A DNA stretch of 47,216 bases. Source: Caballeronia sp. BR00000012568055 (GTDB lineage Bacteria > Pseudomonadota > Gammaproteobacteria > Burkholderiales > Burkholderiaceae). The stretch is from positions 83,417 through 130,632 of the forward strand of contig NZ_JAQFVG010000243.1 of NCBI RefSeq assembly GCF_029439455.1, read 5' to 3'. Positions 1-8,934 of this stretch are shown piece after piece (position 1 is the first letter of the stretch; each line of letters opens with the position of its first letter). A program made the position numbers and the translations under genes. The notes beneath the pieces were generated by a model that saw only the letters and a list, made by a program, of their open reading frames with translations, did not search any database and had not been told where the DNA came from.

Positions 1-250
1 TGGTATGCGACTCCGCGATCAGCGTGATGTACAGCACCATGTCGCCGTTCGCCACGCGATGAAAGCCGATCTGCGAGGACAAGATGGTCTTGCCCGCGCC
101 CGCCATGCCTTCGATCAGATACAGGCCGCCTTCGACAAAACCGCCGCCGATGATTTCGTCCAGCCCAGGCACGCCCGTCGTGACGTTGCCGTCGCTTGCG
201 GCGGCGTTCGGCCGGTCTGGTGGATTCGAGAGGTTGTGCTCTTCAGTCAT
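1..250 (-). CDS. KaiC-like RecA-superfamily ATPase, N-terminal part (runs off the left edge)
   Basis: The first 83 residues of a minus-strand protein are present; the rest lies beyond base 1. After a short polar N-terminus comes the typical KaiC/RadA entry (TGVPGLDEIIGGG, about residues 25-37), then LYLIEG and a Walker A P-loop G48-MAGA-GKT55. This spacing is that of the KaiC-domain ATPases. In non-cyanobacterial proteobacteria these are usually two-domain proteins of unknown or signalling function, often near histidine kinases; here the partner genes are out of view. The ATG at 250 is the first start in frame. The ATPase family is well supported. A circadian role should not be assumed. Confidence 0.85.
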   Translation of the reverse strand, partial: MTEEHNLSNPPDRPNAAASDGNVTTGVPGLDEIIGGGFVEGGLYLIEGMAGAGKTILSSQIGFHRVANGDMVLYITLIAESHT

Positions 251-650
251 TGCATTTTCGTTTTTACTTGGCGGACCGGCGTCAGGTGAACGCGCATTAT
301 GGCTGACTGCAGCTTCGATGTCGCTCGATTGCGTCTCACTTACTGCCGACCTCGGGCAGCCACAACGCCGCGCCACGGCTCGATATGACGGAACCGGTGT
401 CGCGGTGGCCTGTACATCGAGCCGTCGAGCGGAAGGTGCGAATGCTGATCAGAGGCATTTTTCACGCCCGCTCGGCCTTTGCAATCGAAAACACGCTTTT
501 TCAGGCGCACTTCGGATTATTTTGAGATGTTTCTCATGGGCGAAGTAGGGCGTCGCTGCTGAAATACAGGCTGTTTCGTAGCGCGCGGCCAATGCTTTTA
601 TCAGCCGCCTTTTTTCGGCGCGCCGCGCCATTTACCGATCAGTCTTCGCC
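251..650. other. 400-bp divergent intergenic region
   Basis: This stretch lies between the divergent KaiC-like gene and the small secreted protein at 651. The open frames in it have no ribosome site, no recognisable family and arginine-rich or shadow-like composition, so I call no gene. It must hold both promoters. One structured spot is visible: acttcg (509-514) and cgaagt (541-546) enclose a second dyad, tgaga (523-527) and tctca (532-536) around tgtt. It could be an operator or a leader hairpin; nothing identifies the regulator. Confidence 0.5.
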
Positions 651-929
651 ATGCACCGTTCGAATTCCAACAAGCGCGTCATCGCGCTCGCCGCCAGCCT
701 CGCCACGTTGCTCGTCGTGACCGCTGCGCCGGTTCGCGCAGCCCAGCCGCTCCCCGATAGCGGCATTCTTTCCGCCGCGCCATTCACATTCAAAAGCGAC
801 GGCGCTATTTTTTCGAAGCACCACGATACGCCGTCTGATTCGCGCATTTTCTCGCCGCGTAAATCGTTGTCGGGTAATCGCGAACCGCAGTTATCCGAAG
901 ACCGCTTCGCGCGTCCGACGTTGTTGTGA
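651..929 (+). CDS. Small secreted protein of unknown function (92 aa)
   Basis: The N-terminus is a clear Sec signal peptide: basic residues (HRSNSNKR), a hydrophobic core (VIALAASLATLLVVTA, about residues 10-25) and an Ala-x-Ala-type site near VRA-AQ (residues 29-32). The mature part, about 60 residues, is polar and has no cysteines or motif I recognise. It contains the sequence IFSKHHDTPSDSRIFSPRK, in which IFS is repeated. Composition and the signal peptide argue for a real gene. It sits upstream of another exported protein in the same direction, about 100 bp away. Function unknown. Confidence 0.6.
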   Translation: MHRSNSNKRVIALAASLATLLVVTAAPVRAAQPLPDSGILSAAPFTFKSDGAIFSKHHDTPSDSRIFSPRKSLSGNREPQLSEDRFARPTLL

Positions 930-1030
930 TTCGTCGTTTGCCAAGCGCCAATCGAATAGGCTGGAATTAGCCGATTTCTATCGCCATAATCCATTGCGAA
1001 TGAAGTTTCTCGATGCTCGGGGATTTCGCA

Positions 1031-1690
1031 ATGAAGCCCATGACGATTGCGCGAAGCGTATTAATCATGGCCGTGTGCATCGGCGTTTTGCCGTCTGCGC
1101 GCGCCGTGGGCAATGACGCGGCCAGTCAGCCTGTGATTATCGATATTCCCGATGACGGCCAGCCTGCAAATGGCGATGTCGCCGAATTGGAGAGCTTGTC
1201 GCGTGACGGGAAAATCGTCACGTTGCGCAAGGCGTTCAATGGCAGTTATGGCGCGAGTCTTTCGTATTATGCGGAAAGCATGATTTATTACGCCGCTTTG
1301 TTTCAGCAAAGCAAAGTGTGGCGTGTCTACAAGACGCAAAACGATTCGCGCGCCGAAGCGGTCTATGCGGATTTCGTGAAATCATCCGCGACACTTGCCG
1401 ATACTGAAATCCGCCGCATCAAACTGGAAGCGGAAAAGGCTTACGCCGATAAGCAGATCGCCGCGCAGACGGATCGGGCCAATCGCCTGCAGGCGGATCT
1501 CGCTATCGCCCATGCGCAGCAAGGGCAGGTGGCGAGCCATCAACTCGAACAGCAAGAAGCCATTCGTAATTTGCGCACGGAGCAGGCGGCCGCGCAGGCG
1601 CAACTGCGCGCCTTGCAGCAGCGCGTTCAGGATCTGCAAAGACAAAGCGACAGCGACCTTCCGCCGCCACAGACGCCGCCTCTTCGGTAG
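1031..1690 (+). CDS. DUF2968 family exported coiled-coil protein
   Basis: The protein of 219 residues begins with a signal peptide (MTIARSVLIMAVCIGVLPSA, ending near ARA). The middle holds the pattern I know from DUF2968: a leader (VAELESLSRDGKIVTLRKAFNGSYGAS in outline, about residues 48-75), then YYAALFQQSKVWRV and RAEAVYADFV. The C-terminal half (about 115-205) is a long Glu/Ala/Gln-rich coiled coil (ADKQIAAQTDRANRLQADL and onward) ending in a Pro-rich tail. Pfam lists the family without a function. An ATG at 1013 is also in frame, but the one at 1031 gives a cleaner signal peptide and has a purine-rich stretch (gggga) about 10 bp upstream. Confidence 0.8.
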   Translation: MKPMTIARSVLIMAVCIGVLPSARAVGNDAASQPVIIDIPDDGQPANGDVAELESLSRDGKIVTLRKAFNGSYGASLSYYAESMIYYAALFQQSKVWRVYKTQNDSRAEAVYADFVKSSATLADTEIRRIKLEAEKAYADKQIAAQTDRANRLQADLAIAHAQQGQVASHQLEQQEAIRNLRTEQAAAQAQLRALQQRVQDLQRQSDSDLPPPQTPPLR

Positions 1691-1729
1691 CGCGGACGTC
1701 CGTTTAAGCAAACTCGCCCGTTGATGCCT

Positions 1730-2245
1730 CTAGAACAGGCTCAGTTGTTCGCGTCCCGGTCCGCCTTCGAGCGTCAGCAAATGACGCTTGCGATCGACGC
1801 CGCCCGCATAGCCGGTCAGTTCGCCATCGCCGCCTATTACGCGATGACACGGCACGATGATCGCCACCGGATTGCGCCCGTTCGCGCCGCCCACCGCGCG
1901 CGATGCGCCCGGCGGCAAGCCGAGGCGACGCGCGAGATCGCCATACGTCCACGCTTCGCCGAAGGGAATCAGGCGCAATTGTTCCCACACTTGCTGTTGA
2001 AAGGGCGTGCCCGCGAGCTTCACCGCTACGCTGAAATCCGTGCGTTCACCCGCAAAGTATTCGGCGATTTCCTCGCGCGCAATCGCGATCACGCGTGATG
2101 TCGGCGCGTGCTCCGACAAGGTCGATTCCGGCACGCCCGGCGGAAAATGCTTCTGTCCGACGAAATACAAGCCCGTCAGCGCCTCGTTTTCAGCGCGATA
2201 CAAAATGTGCCCGAGCGGGCTCGGGCCGACATGGCATTCGATCAC
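1730..2245 (-). CDS. ogt: Methylated-DNA--protein-cysteine S-methyltransferase
   Basis: This suicide enzyme removes the alkyl group from O6-alkylguanine (and O4-alkylthymine) in DNA onto its own cysteine. The acceptor motif PCHRVIGG is present near residue 130, preceded by FQQQVWEQLRLIPFGEAWTY and ASRAVGGANGRNP, the helix-turn-helix and arginine-finger segments of the Ogt/Ada-C fold. Length (171 aa) fits Ogt. A TTG at 2275 would extend the frame, but the GTG at 2245 has a good GGAGA 7 bp upstream and gives the usual N-terminus. It is the last gene of a minus-strand group after the 86-residue protein and the nuclease, so it is probably co-transcribed with them. Confidence 0.93.
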   Translation of the reverse strand: MIECHVGPSPLGHILYRAENEALTGLYFVGQKHFPPGVPESTLSEHAPTSRVIAIAREEIAEYFAGERTDFSVAVKLAGTPFQQQVWEQLRLIPFGEAWTYGDLARRLGLPPGASRAVGGANGRNPVAIIVPCHRVIGGDGELTGYAGGVDRKRHLLTLEGGPGREQLSLF

Positions 2246-2286
2246 ATCCGTTCTCCGTACTGCGGTAACAGCCAAGTGTAGACGCC

Positions 2287-2547
2287 TCAGATAAACGGAT
2301 TGTCTGTGGCGCCACCGGGCTTTGTTGGTTCGTCCGCGAGTTTGGCGGGCAGCGACGCCTCTTTCTGCAAGGCATCGACGATGGCGTTCACGGCTTTTTG
2401 CAGCGCGATCGCGTTGGCGAGACCCGCCTGATCGCGCGCGATGGTCAGGTCGCCGCTGATCGTCAAGCGCGTTCTACCGTTGACGATGTTGATCGCGTCG
2501 CCCGCGATATTGAGTGCGTCGGTATCGTTGCCAAAGGGTTTAAACAC
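2287..2547 (-). CDS. Small conserved-looking protein of unknown function (86 aa)
   Basis: The frame starts at a GTG that overlaps the end of the upstream nuclease gene by 8 bp, with a strong GGAGGA site inside that gene (about 2555-2560). This is translational coupling and good evidence for a real gene. The protein has no signal peptide or membrane segment. It shows a beta-like N-terminal half (DALNIAGDAINIVNGRTRLT, then ISGDLTIARD) and an Ala-rich helix (LANAIALQKAVNAIVDALQK) before a Pro-rich tail. I do not recognise the family. It ends 41 bp before the Ogt start, consistent with one operon. Confidence 0.65.
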   Translation of the reverse strand: MFKPFGNDTDALNIAGDAINIVNGRTRLTISGDLTIARDQAGLANAIALQKAVNAIVDALQKEASLPAKLADEPTKPGGATDNPFI

Positions 2548-3298
2548 CGTTCAATCCTCCAATTCGTTTGTCCTTGAGCGCGTCCGGAATGCCGGGAAAC
2601 GCGAGGCCGCTGATGGCTTCGAGTTCGCGCACGGTTTTCATCGTGTAGGTGTTGGTCGGCGTATTTTCGACGACCACCGCGAACGCGATTTTTCGCTGCG
2701 GCAAGTACACCACTTTATAAAGCTGCGTCGGCACGAACACGCGCGAGTCGCCAATGGTCTGCAACTGCCGCCCTGAAAACAGCGGCCCGGTCACGACATA
2801 CGCTTCGCCGGATTCTTCCGTCAGCCTGCGCACCGATTGTTCGATACGCGACCAGATGCGCCGATTGTTCGACGGATCCTGCGGCACGATATTCGCCAGC
2901 GAGAACGATTCCGCCATGCCCTTCTTCGTGCCGCGATCGCCCGCGGGACTCATATGGCCGCGATCGTAACCGCTGCGTTTGTAGTCATCGAGTTGAGCGC
3001 TTTCGCCTTGCGGCAGACGCTTCTCGACAAAAAAGCGATTGGTGCGCGTGTTGTCCTTCGCGTCGTCGATACCCTGCGCGGTCAGATGTTCTGCCGACCA
3101 CAAAGGGCCATGCGTGACGCCGGAATGAAGCAACGCGAAATCGGAATAGCAGATTTCCTGCGTGGCGGCGCGCATCTTCGTGTTCGTGACGATGGGCGTG
3201 CGGCCGTTGGGACTGAACTGCGGACAGTCGCTCGCGGTGGCGCTGACGCATACCGTGGCGAACAGCGCCGCGATGAAAGCCTTGATGCCTGAGTGCAT
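2540..3298 (-). CDS. Secreted DNA/RNA non-specific endonuclease (NUC1/EndA family)
   Basis: The protein of 252 residues has a signal peptide (IKAFIAALFATVCVSATAS, cleaved near residue 22) and the beta-beta-alpha-metal nuclease signature YDRGHMSPAGDR with general-base His115. The downstream segment NIVPQDPSNNRRIW (136-149) supplies the metal-binding Asn and the conserved tail. Two cysteines (C25, C50) could form a disulfide. Known relatives cleave single- and double-stranded DNA and RNA with Mg2+ in the periplasm or outside the cell, for nutrient scavenging or biofilm turnover. The frame stays open far upstream, but only the ATG at 3298 gives a signal peptide followed at once by the nuclease domain. 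It leads the nuclease / 86-aa / ogt group. Confidence 0.9.
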   Translation of the reverse strand: MHSGIKAFIAALFATVCVSATASDCPQFSPNGRTPIVTNTKMRAATQEICYSDFALLHSGVTHGPLWSAEHLTAQGIDDAKDNTRTNRFFVEKRLPQGESAQLDDYKRSGYDRGHMSPAGDRGTKKGMAESFSLANIVPQDPSNNRRIWSRIEQSVRRLTEESGEAYVVTGPLFSGRQLQTIGDSRVFVPTQLYKVVYLPQRKIAFAVVVENTPTNTYTMKTVRELEAISGLAFPGIPDALKDKRIGGLNGV

Positions 3299-3436
3299 TG
3301 TGTCGTGTTGAATGAGCGCGTCGAAATAGCGCGTGGAAACAGGCCGAAAAGTATAAGCGCAGCGATGCACGCGCGGGGCACGATTGCGTATCGAACGATA
3401 GAATGCCTCGCACCTTTCAATGAGCGATCCGCCGAT

Positions 3437-4465
3437 ATGAATCTCTGCCTCCGTGTCCTGCTCGCGCTTGTCTCCTGCCTTGCGATGTCGCTGCAGGCGC
3501 ACGCAGCCGACGACGGTCCGTCCTATGGTCCCGAACTCGAAGGCTTCGATTACCCGTATCCCGTGGCGCGCTTTGCGTTCACGTCGCAGCGGCAGGTCGT
3601 GAAGATGGCGTATATGGATGTGCATCCCGCGCATCCGAATGGCCGGACGGCGGTGCTTCTGCACGGCAAGAATTTCTGCGCGGCGACGTGGAAGCAGACC
3701 ATCGACACATTGAGCGATGCGGGGTATCGCGTGATTGCGCCGGATCAGATCGGCTTCTGCAAATCGACTAAGCCGCAGCGCTATCAGTACAGCTTCCAGC
3801 AACTCGCGCGCAACACGCATGCGTTGCTGGCGGCGCTCGGTGTCTCGAAGGCGACGATCATCGCGCATTCGACGGGCGGCATGATCGCGGTGCGCTATGC
3901 GTTGATGTATCCGCGCGAGACGGAGCAACTGGCGCTGGTGAATCCGATCGGGCTGGAGGACTGGAAGGCGAAGGGCGTGCCGTCGGTTTCCATCGACGAT
4001 TGGTATGCGCGTGAGTTGAAGACCAGCGCGGACAGCATTCGCGCTTATGAGACCAGCACGTATTACGCGGGGCAATGGCGCGCGGATTACGAGCCTTGGG
4101 TGCAGATGCTGGCGGGAATGTATCGCGGGCCGGGGAAGGATATCGTCGCGTGGAATTCGGCTTTGCAGTACGACATGATCATGACGCAGCCTGTTTGCTA
4201 TGAATTCGATCAGCTCAAGACGCCGACTTTGCTTTTGATCGGCGATAAAGACACGACGGCCATCGGCCGCGAATTCGCGCCGCCTGAAATCCGTCCGACG
4301 CTCGGGCGATATCCGGAACTGGCGAAGCTCGCGCACGAGCGCATCGCGGGCTCGACGCTGATCGAGTTTCCGGACGCGGGCCACGCGCCGCAGATGCAGG
4401 ATCCGGCGGTATTCCACAAGGCATTATTGAAAGGTCTCGCCGACTTGAAGCCGCAGCAGAACTAA
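3437..4465 (+). CDS. Secreted alpha/beta hydrolase
   Basis: This 342-residue alpha/beta-hydrolase is exported: residues 1-23 (LCLRVLLALVSCLAMSLQ, then AHA) form a signal peptide. The oxyanion segment LLHGKNF lies at about 74-80, the nucleophile elbow AHSTGG places Ser145, the acid is probably Asp272 (LIGDKDTT) and the base His316 (DAGHAPQ). The family includes esterases, epoxide hydrolases and haloperoxidase-like enzymes; the sequence does not fix the substrate. It is divergent from the nuclease, sharing a promoter region of about 140 bp. Its stop overlaps that of the convergent MATE gene by a few bases. Confidence 0.85.
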   Translation: MNLCLRVLLALVSCLAMSLQAHAADDGPSYGPELEGFDYPYPVARFAFTSQRQVVKMAYMDVHPAHPNGRTAVLLHGKNFCAATWKQTIDTLSDAGYRVIAPDQIGFCKSTKPQRYQYSFQQLARNTHALLAALGVSKATIIAHSTGGMIAVRYALMYPRETEQLALVNPIGLEDWKAKGVPSVSIDDWYARELKTSADSIRAYETSTYYAGQWRADYEPWVQMLAGMYRGPGKDIVAWNSALQYDMIMTQPVCYEFDQLKTPTLLLIGDKDTTAIGREFAPPEIRPTLGRYPELAKLAHERIAGSTLIEFPDAGHAPQMQDPAVFHKALLKGLADLKPQQN

Positions 4466-5838
4466 GCGGCAACAACCCGCTCAATCCCCTTCACCTGCAC
4501 CATCAGCGACACCCCTCGCGCCACCATAAAAACGGTGAGCGCGAGCCACAATCCGTGGTTCCCGAACGGCCCGACCAGCGCCCACGCCGCCACCGCAAAT
4601 ACCACGAGCGATACCACCATCGCCTTCATCAATTCATGCGTGCGGGTCGCGCCGATAAACACGCCATCGAGCTGAAATCCCATTACCGATGCCAGCGGCA
4701 ACACCGCCGCCCACGGCAAATAACGCGCCGCCGCCGCGCGCACCGCGTCCTGATCCGTGAGCCGCGCGATGATCCATTCCCCGCCGATCCAATACACCAC
4801 GGAAAAGCCCGCCGCGCCGATAGCCGACCACAGCATCGTCACTTTGACGGCCTGGCGGAACGCGTGCCGGTCACGTGCGCCGATCGCTGCGCCGACGAGC
4901 GCTTCGGCGGCATGCGCGAAGCCATCGAGTCCGTAGGCCATGAAGGTCTGGAAGTTGAGCAGCAAGGCGTTCGCAGCGAGCACGATATCGCCCTGACGCG
5001 CGCCCATGTGCGCGAACCACGCGAACGATCCGAGCAGGCACAAGGTCCGCACGAAGATATCGCGATTGATTCCGACTAGACGCTTGAGCGCGTGGGTATC
5101 GAATAAAGTGGAGAGGGCGATTGGCGGCAGGCCGTGCGCGCGCAGACGCCACAGCATTGCAAGGCCGAGCACGAAACCGGCGAAATCCGCGAACGCCGTC
5201 GCCGCGCCGATGCCCGCAATGCTCCAGTCGAATCGATAAACAAACAGCAGCACCGCGACGATATTCACCGCGTTGATGAACACCTGAATGGTCAGCCCGA
5301 GCCGCACGCGCTGACAGCCGAGCAAGTAGCCCAGCACGACGTAATTGCCGAGCGCGAACGGCGCGGCCCAATTGCGCGCGTGGCAATAGGCGCTCGCGGT
5401 ATCGTGTACGGCCGCGCTGCCGCCGAGCGCCGACAGCACGTAGGTAATGATCGGCACCTGCAAGGCCAGCACGCCGATGCCGATCGAAAACGCAAGCATC
5501 AACGCGCGCAGCAGCGTCGCGCGCAACGCGGCCTGATCGCGCGCGCCGAACGCCTGCGCGGCAAGCCCCGTGGTGCCCATGCGCAAAAAGCCGAAGCCCC
5601 AGAACACGAAGCTGAACACCAGCCCGCCGAGCGCGACGCCGCCGAGATATTGCGGGCCGTCGAGATGACCGGCGACGGCGGTATCGACAGCGCCGAGAAT
5701 CGGCTGCGTCAGATTGGCGAGGACGATGGGAACCGCGAGCATCAGCACACGCCGATGCCAGTGCACCGGCAACGCGGCGGCTTGTTCTTGTGGGGAATTC
5801 ACGTGTGTGTCCGTTCGATGGCGGATCGAAGGCGACAT
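4462..5838 (-). CDS. MATE family efflux transporter (DinF-like)
   Basis: The protein has 458 residues and about twelve hydrophobic segments in two related halves, as in MATE exporters that extrude cationic drugs or metabolites against Na+ or H+. The family start [21 protein letters not shown] is present at about residue 33, and [18 protein letters not shown] marks the second half. The arrangement resembles the DinF branch. The ATG at 5838 has a poorly spaced ribosome site; a GTG at 5802 is a real alternative and would only remove a polar leader. It is divergent from ynfA with about 50 bp between. Substrate unknown. Confidence 0.9.
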   Translation of the reverse strand: MSPSIRHRTDTHVNSPQEQAAALPVHWHRRVLMLAVPIVLANLTQPILGAVDTAVAGHLDGPQYLGGVALGGLVFSFVFWGFGFLRMGTTGLAAQAFGARDQAALRATLLRALMLAFSIGIGVLALQVPIITYVLSALGGSAAVHDTASAYCHARNWAAPFALGNYVVLGYLLGCQRVRLGLTIQVFINAVNIVAVLLFVYRFDWSIAGIGAATAFADFAGFVLGLAMLWRLRAHGLPPIALSTLFDTHALKRLVGINRDIFVRTLCLLGSFAWFAHMGARQGDIVLAANALLLNFQTFMAYGLDGFAHAAEALVGAAIGARDRHAFRQAVKVTMLWSAIGAAGFSVVYWIGGEWIIARLTDQDAVRAAAARYLPWAAVLPLASVMGFQLDGVFIGATRTHELMKAMVVSLVVFAVAAWALVGPFGNHGLWLALTVFMVARGVSLMVQVKGIERVVAA

Positions 5839-5890
5839 TCTCCCGAGCGCGGCGCGTCAGCGCAACCCGAAGCCACGGATAATGCGCATC

Positions 5891-6211
5891 ATGAAAACAC
5901 TTCTGCTTTATGTGCTCACGGCGATTGCGGAGATCGCGGGCTGCTGGTTTCCGTATCGATGGCTGAAGGCGGACGGCTCGCCGTGGCTGCTGGTGCCGGG
6001 CGCGTTGTCGCTGGCGCTGTTCGCGTGGCTGCTTACGCTGCACGATACCGCCGCTGGCCGCATTTATGCGGCGTATGGCGGCGTGTATATCGGCGTGGCG
6101 ATTATCTGGTTATGGGCCGTCGATCGGATTCGGCCGACGGCGTGGGATATCGCGGGCGCGGCGATCGCGCTGATCGGCATGAGCGTGATCGCGTTTCAGC
6201 CGCGCGTTTGA
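5891..6211 (+). CDS. ynfA: YnfA/UPF0060 family small membrane protein
   Basis: This 106-residue protein has four hydrophobic helices. It shows the hallmarks of UPF0060: [18 protein letters not shown] near the start, [25 protein letters not shown] in the middle, and the end [17 protein letters not shown]. It is SMR-like in size; some homologues have been linked to multidrug export, but a role here is not shown. An ATG three codons upstream (5882) is also possible; neither has a good ribosome site. It sits beside a MATE exporter and ends one base before the convergent DUF2891 gene. Confidence 0.9.
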   Translation: MKTLLLYVLTAIAEIAGCWFPYRWLKADGSPWLLVPGALSLALFAWLLTLHDTAAGRIYAAYGGVYIGVAIIWLWAVDRIRPTAWDIAGAAIALIGMSVIAFQPRV

Positions 6212-7219
6212 CTACGCTTCGAGCGCGAGCATCGCGAAAGTCGCGAGCCAGTGTTCGCCCATGTAATCGCCCGCCACATGCGCGATGCCCGACGCGAGAT
6301 GGTCGTCCGCGCTCGCATTCAATATGCCGATGCGCGCATCGCCCGCAGGCAGCGCTCGCGCGATCGTGCGCTGACACCACGCGCGGCTCAGATTCAGCCC
6401 GTCGAGGTGCGCGAGCTTGCCGTCGCTGCGATCGGTGACCGTGGCTGGAATGAAAAGCGTCGCGGGTTCGCGTTGCGCGAGTCGCGGGAAAAAGCGGTTC
6501 AGCCAGTCGATATAGGCATCGCTCGGAAACACGTGACGCATGAGCACGGCTTCCATCAGCGAAGGGGAAAGGAATTCGTCGCCGGACGGTTCCCAAGCCT
6601 GACAGGCTTCGTCTTTTGCAAACCACTGTGTCGCGGTTTCGCTGAGCAGGCGTTCGAATGACGCGTTGTTCACTGTGCGCGCATAGCCGAGCGATAAGGT
6701 CAACGCGAACGCCATATTGAAATGCGTGCCCACACGCAACGGATACGTCGACTTCGGCAGAAACTCGCTGAAGCGCGCAACGAAGGCATCGGCGAGCGGC
6801 TGAAGCGTTTTGGCCCAGCGTTTGCCATCGTCGGATTGCATCGAATGCAATTGGCCGGAAAGTGCGAGCAGCCACGCCCAGCCATAAGGGCGCTCGAATC
6901 CGCGCGCGGCCGGCCGCTCCAGATACGCGACTTCTGCTGCCACATTTGCATCCGTAAAATGCTCGTCGATCACCGCGCGAATCTGCGCGGCTTCCGGCAA
7001 CGCGGGAAACCGATCGAGCAGACGAGCAATCAGCCAATATCCATGCACGCACGAATGCCAATCGTAACTGCCATAAAAAATCGGATGCAGCGCGCGCGGA
7101 CTTTGCACATCCGCAGCGCTCGCCATTACATGATCCAGCTTGTTCGGATATTCGCGCGTCAGATGCCCCAACGCGACCCGCGCAAATTTCGATGCCAACG
7201 CGTCGTTCAGTTCAATCAT
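6212..7219 (-). CDS. DUF2891 domain protein
   Basis: The 335-residue cytosolic protein carries the DUF2891 landmarks: LTREYPNKLDHVM at about residue 20, HPIFYGSYDWHSCVHGYW (45-62) and the closing GEHWLATFAML. The rich content of Trp, His and aromatic residues and the all-helical look resemble an alpha/alpha-toroid of the kind found in glycoside-processing or cyclase-like enzymes, but that is an inference. No function is established that I know of. It is a single gene, divergent from kgtP with about 180 bp between, and abuts ynfA tail to tail. Confidence 0.88.
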   Translation of the reverse strand: MIELNDALASKFARVALGHLTREYPNKLDHVMASAADVQSPRALHPIFYGSYDWHSCVHGYWLIARLLDRFPALPEAAQIRAVIDEHFTDANVAAEVAYLERPAARGFERPYGWAWLLALSGQLHSMQSDDGKRWAKTLQPLADAFVARFSEFLPKSTYPLRVGTHFNMAFALTLSLGYARTVNNASFERLLSETATQWFAKDEACQAWEPSGDEFLSPSLMEAVLMRHVFPSDAYIDWLNRFFPRLAQREPATLFIPATVTDRSDGKLAHLDGLNLSRAWCQRTIARALPAGDARIGILNASADDHLASGIAHVAGDYMGEHWLATFAMLALEA

Positions 7220-7399
7220 GATTTCCTCGTCATGCGATTCGTCTATTCCCGCGACTTTATCGATAAAAAGGGCGATAAGGGTATTTACCTACACGCGGGC
7301 CTACACGTTATTTCGGAGTGCGCGGCGATGGAAAGCGTCGTATAAACTTGCGCCCGAATCACGATAACTTCCAATAAACGACCAAGGCCCAAAGAGACT

Positions 7400-8695
7400 A
7401 TGACCGATCTACCCGAATACACCGCAGCAGATACCCGGCGTCGCGTCTTCGCGATTGTCGGTGCGTCGTCGGGCAACCTCGTCGAATGGTTCGACTTCTA
7501 TATTTACTCCTTCCTCGCGCTGTATTTCTCGGCGGCGTTCTTTCCAGGCGGCAATCCGACCGTGCAGTTGCTGAACACCGCAGGCGTGTTTGCCGCTGGC
7601 TTTCTGATGCGCCCGATCGGCGGCTGGCTGTTCGGCCGTATCGCCGATAAACACGGCCGCCGCAACGCCATGATGATCTCCGTGCTGATGATGTGCGGCG
7701 GCTCGCTCGTCATCACCTTTCTTCCGACGTATGCGTCGATCGGTGCGTGGGCGCCGTTCCTATTGCTGCTCGCGCGATTGTTTCAAGGCTTGTCGGTCGG
7801 CGGCGAGTACGGCACCAGCGCCACCTACATGAGTGAAGTCGCGCTGCGCGGACGCCGTGGCTTTTTCGCATCGTTCCAGTACGTGACGCTGATCGGCGGG
7901 CAGCTCGCCGCGTTACTCGTGCTGGTGATCTTGCAGATGTTTTTATCGACGGAAGAGTTGAAGGCGTGGGGCTGGCGCATTCCGTTTTTCGTCGGCGCGT
8001 GCGCGGCGCTGATCTCGCTCTACCTGCGCCGTTCGCTCGATGAAACCACCACCGCCGAGCAGCGCGATCGCAAGGAAGCGGGCACGATTCGCGGGCTGAT
8101 GCAGCACAAGGGCGCGTTCTTCACCGTGGTCGGCTTCACGGCGGGCGGCTCGCTGATTTTCTACACGTTCACGACCTACATGCAGAAGTATTTGGTCAAC
8201 ACGGCCGGCATGCACGCCAAGACCGCCAGCAACGTGATGACCGGCGCGCTGTTCGTCTACATGCTGTTGCAGCCGGTGTTCGGCGCGCTGTCCGACCGCA
8301 TCGGTCGCCGTACGTCGATGCTCTGGTTCGGCGGGCTCGCGGTGATCGGCACGGTGCCGCTGCTGCACGCGCTGTCGGGCGTCACCAGTCCGGTAATGGC
8401 CTTCGTGCTGGTGGTCGTGGCGCTGGCCATCGTCAGTTTCTATACGTCGATCAGCGGGCTGATCAAGGCGGAAATGTTCCCGCCCGAAGTGCGCGCGCTG
8501 GGCGTGGGTTTGTCGTACGCGGTCGCCAATGCGGTGTTCGGCGGATCGGCGGAATATGTCGCGTTGTGGCTGAAGTCGGCGGGCAACGAATCGGCATTCT
8601 TCTGGTACGTCACAGTGATGTGCGCGATTTCCTTCGCGGTGTCCTTCTTCATGATGGAGCCAAGCAAGGAAGGCTATTTGCGCAACGAGCCGTAA
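7400..8695 (+). CDS. kgtP: Alpha-ketoglutarate permease (MHS family MFS proton symporter)
   Basis: This inner-membrane protein of 431 residues and twelve membrane segments is close to E. coli KgtP along its whole length. It shares [60 protein letters not shown] and the late loop [20 protein letters not shown]. KgtP imports 2-oxoglutarate with protons. The start has purines (aaagaga) just upstream and matches the family N-terminus. It is a single-gene unit, with no regulator or dicarboxylate sensor next to it. The substrate call rests on strong resemblance; other C5/C4 acids cannot be excluded. Confidence 0.93.
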   Translation: MTDLPEYTAADTRRRVFAIVGASSGNLVEWFDFYIYSFLALYFSAAFFPGGNPTVQLLNTAGVFAAGFLMRPIGGWLFGRIADKHGRRNAMMISVLMMCGGSLVITFLPTYASIGAWAPFLLLLARLFQGLSVGGEYGTSATYMSEVALRGRRGFFASFQYVTLIGGQLAALLVLVILQMFLSTEELKAWGWRIPFFVGACAALISLYLRRSLDETTTAEQRDRKEAGTIRGLMQHKGAFFTVVGFTAGGSLIFYTFTTYMQKYLVNTAGMHAKTASNVMTGALFVYMLLQPVFGALSDRIGRRTSMLWFGGLAVIGTVPLLHALSGVTSPVMAFVLVVVALAIVSFYTSISGLIKAEMFPPEVRALGVGLSYAVANAVFGGSAEYVALWLKSAGNESAFFWYVTVMCAISFAVSFFMMEPSKEGYLRNEP

Positions 8696-8810
8696 AATAG
8701 CGTTTTCAGCGGTTCGCTGCCCTCGGAACGATCTTTTTCGATTTCCATAGGCGCGGACCCTGATATCGGTCCAACTTGCCGATGTCGGTAGTTTGGTGTT
8801 TTATGCGGTA

Positions 8811-8882
8811 TGTACGCGCGGCGCGCCCGCCGCGGCGACCGGTTTCCGCTGAAACCGCATGCGCGTACACGCGGCCTTTTTT
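8811..8882 (+). terminator. Nested inverted repeat with T-run: terminator or structured leader
   Basis: Outer arms tgtacgcgc (8811-8819) and gcgcgtaca (8861-8869) enclose inner arms ggtttc (8841-8846) and gaaacc (8851-8856). Alternatively gccgcg (8829-8834) pairs with cgcggc (8870-8875) directly before six Ts (8877-8882). The second pairing looks like a factor-independent terminator; the first would compete with it. It lies 115 bp after kgtP and 50 bp before the next start, so it could end kgtP transcription or act as an attenuator for the downstream gene. Confidence 0.4.
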
Positions 8883-8934
8883 GCACATTTGGCGATGAAC
8901 GCACTCGGCGCATTTGTTTGCCAGGAGCCTGTTC

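Noticed and set aside
84..548. Plus-strand open frame of 154 residues over the start of the KaiC-like gene
   Set aside because: It is antisense to a clear Walker A protein for its first half, has no ribosome site or family, and its composition is that of a shadow frame.
3299..4417. Upstream extension of the nuclease frame (625 residues in total)
   Set aside because: The extension is antisense to the alpha/beta hydrolase, is very Arg/His-rich, and would place the signal peptide in the middle of the protein.
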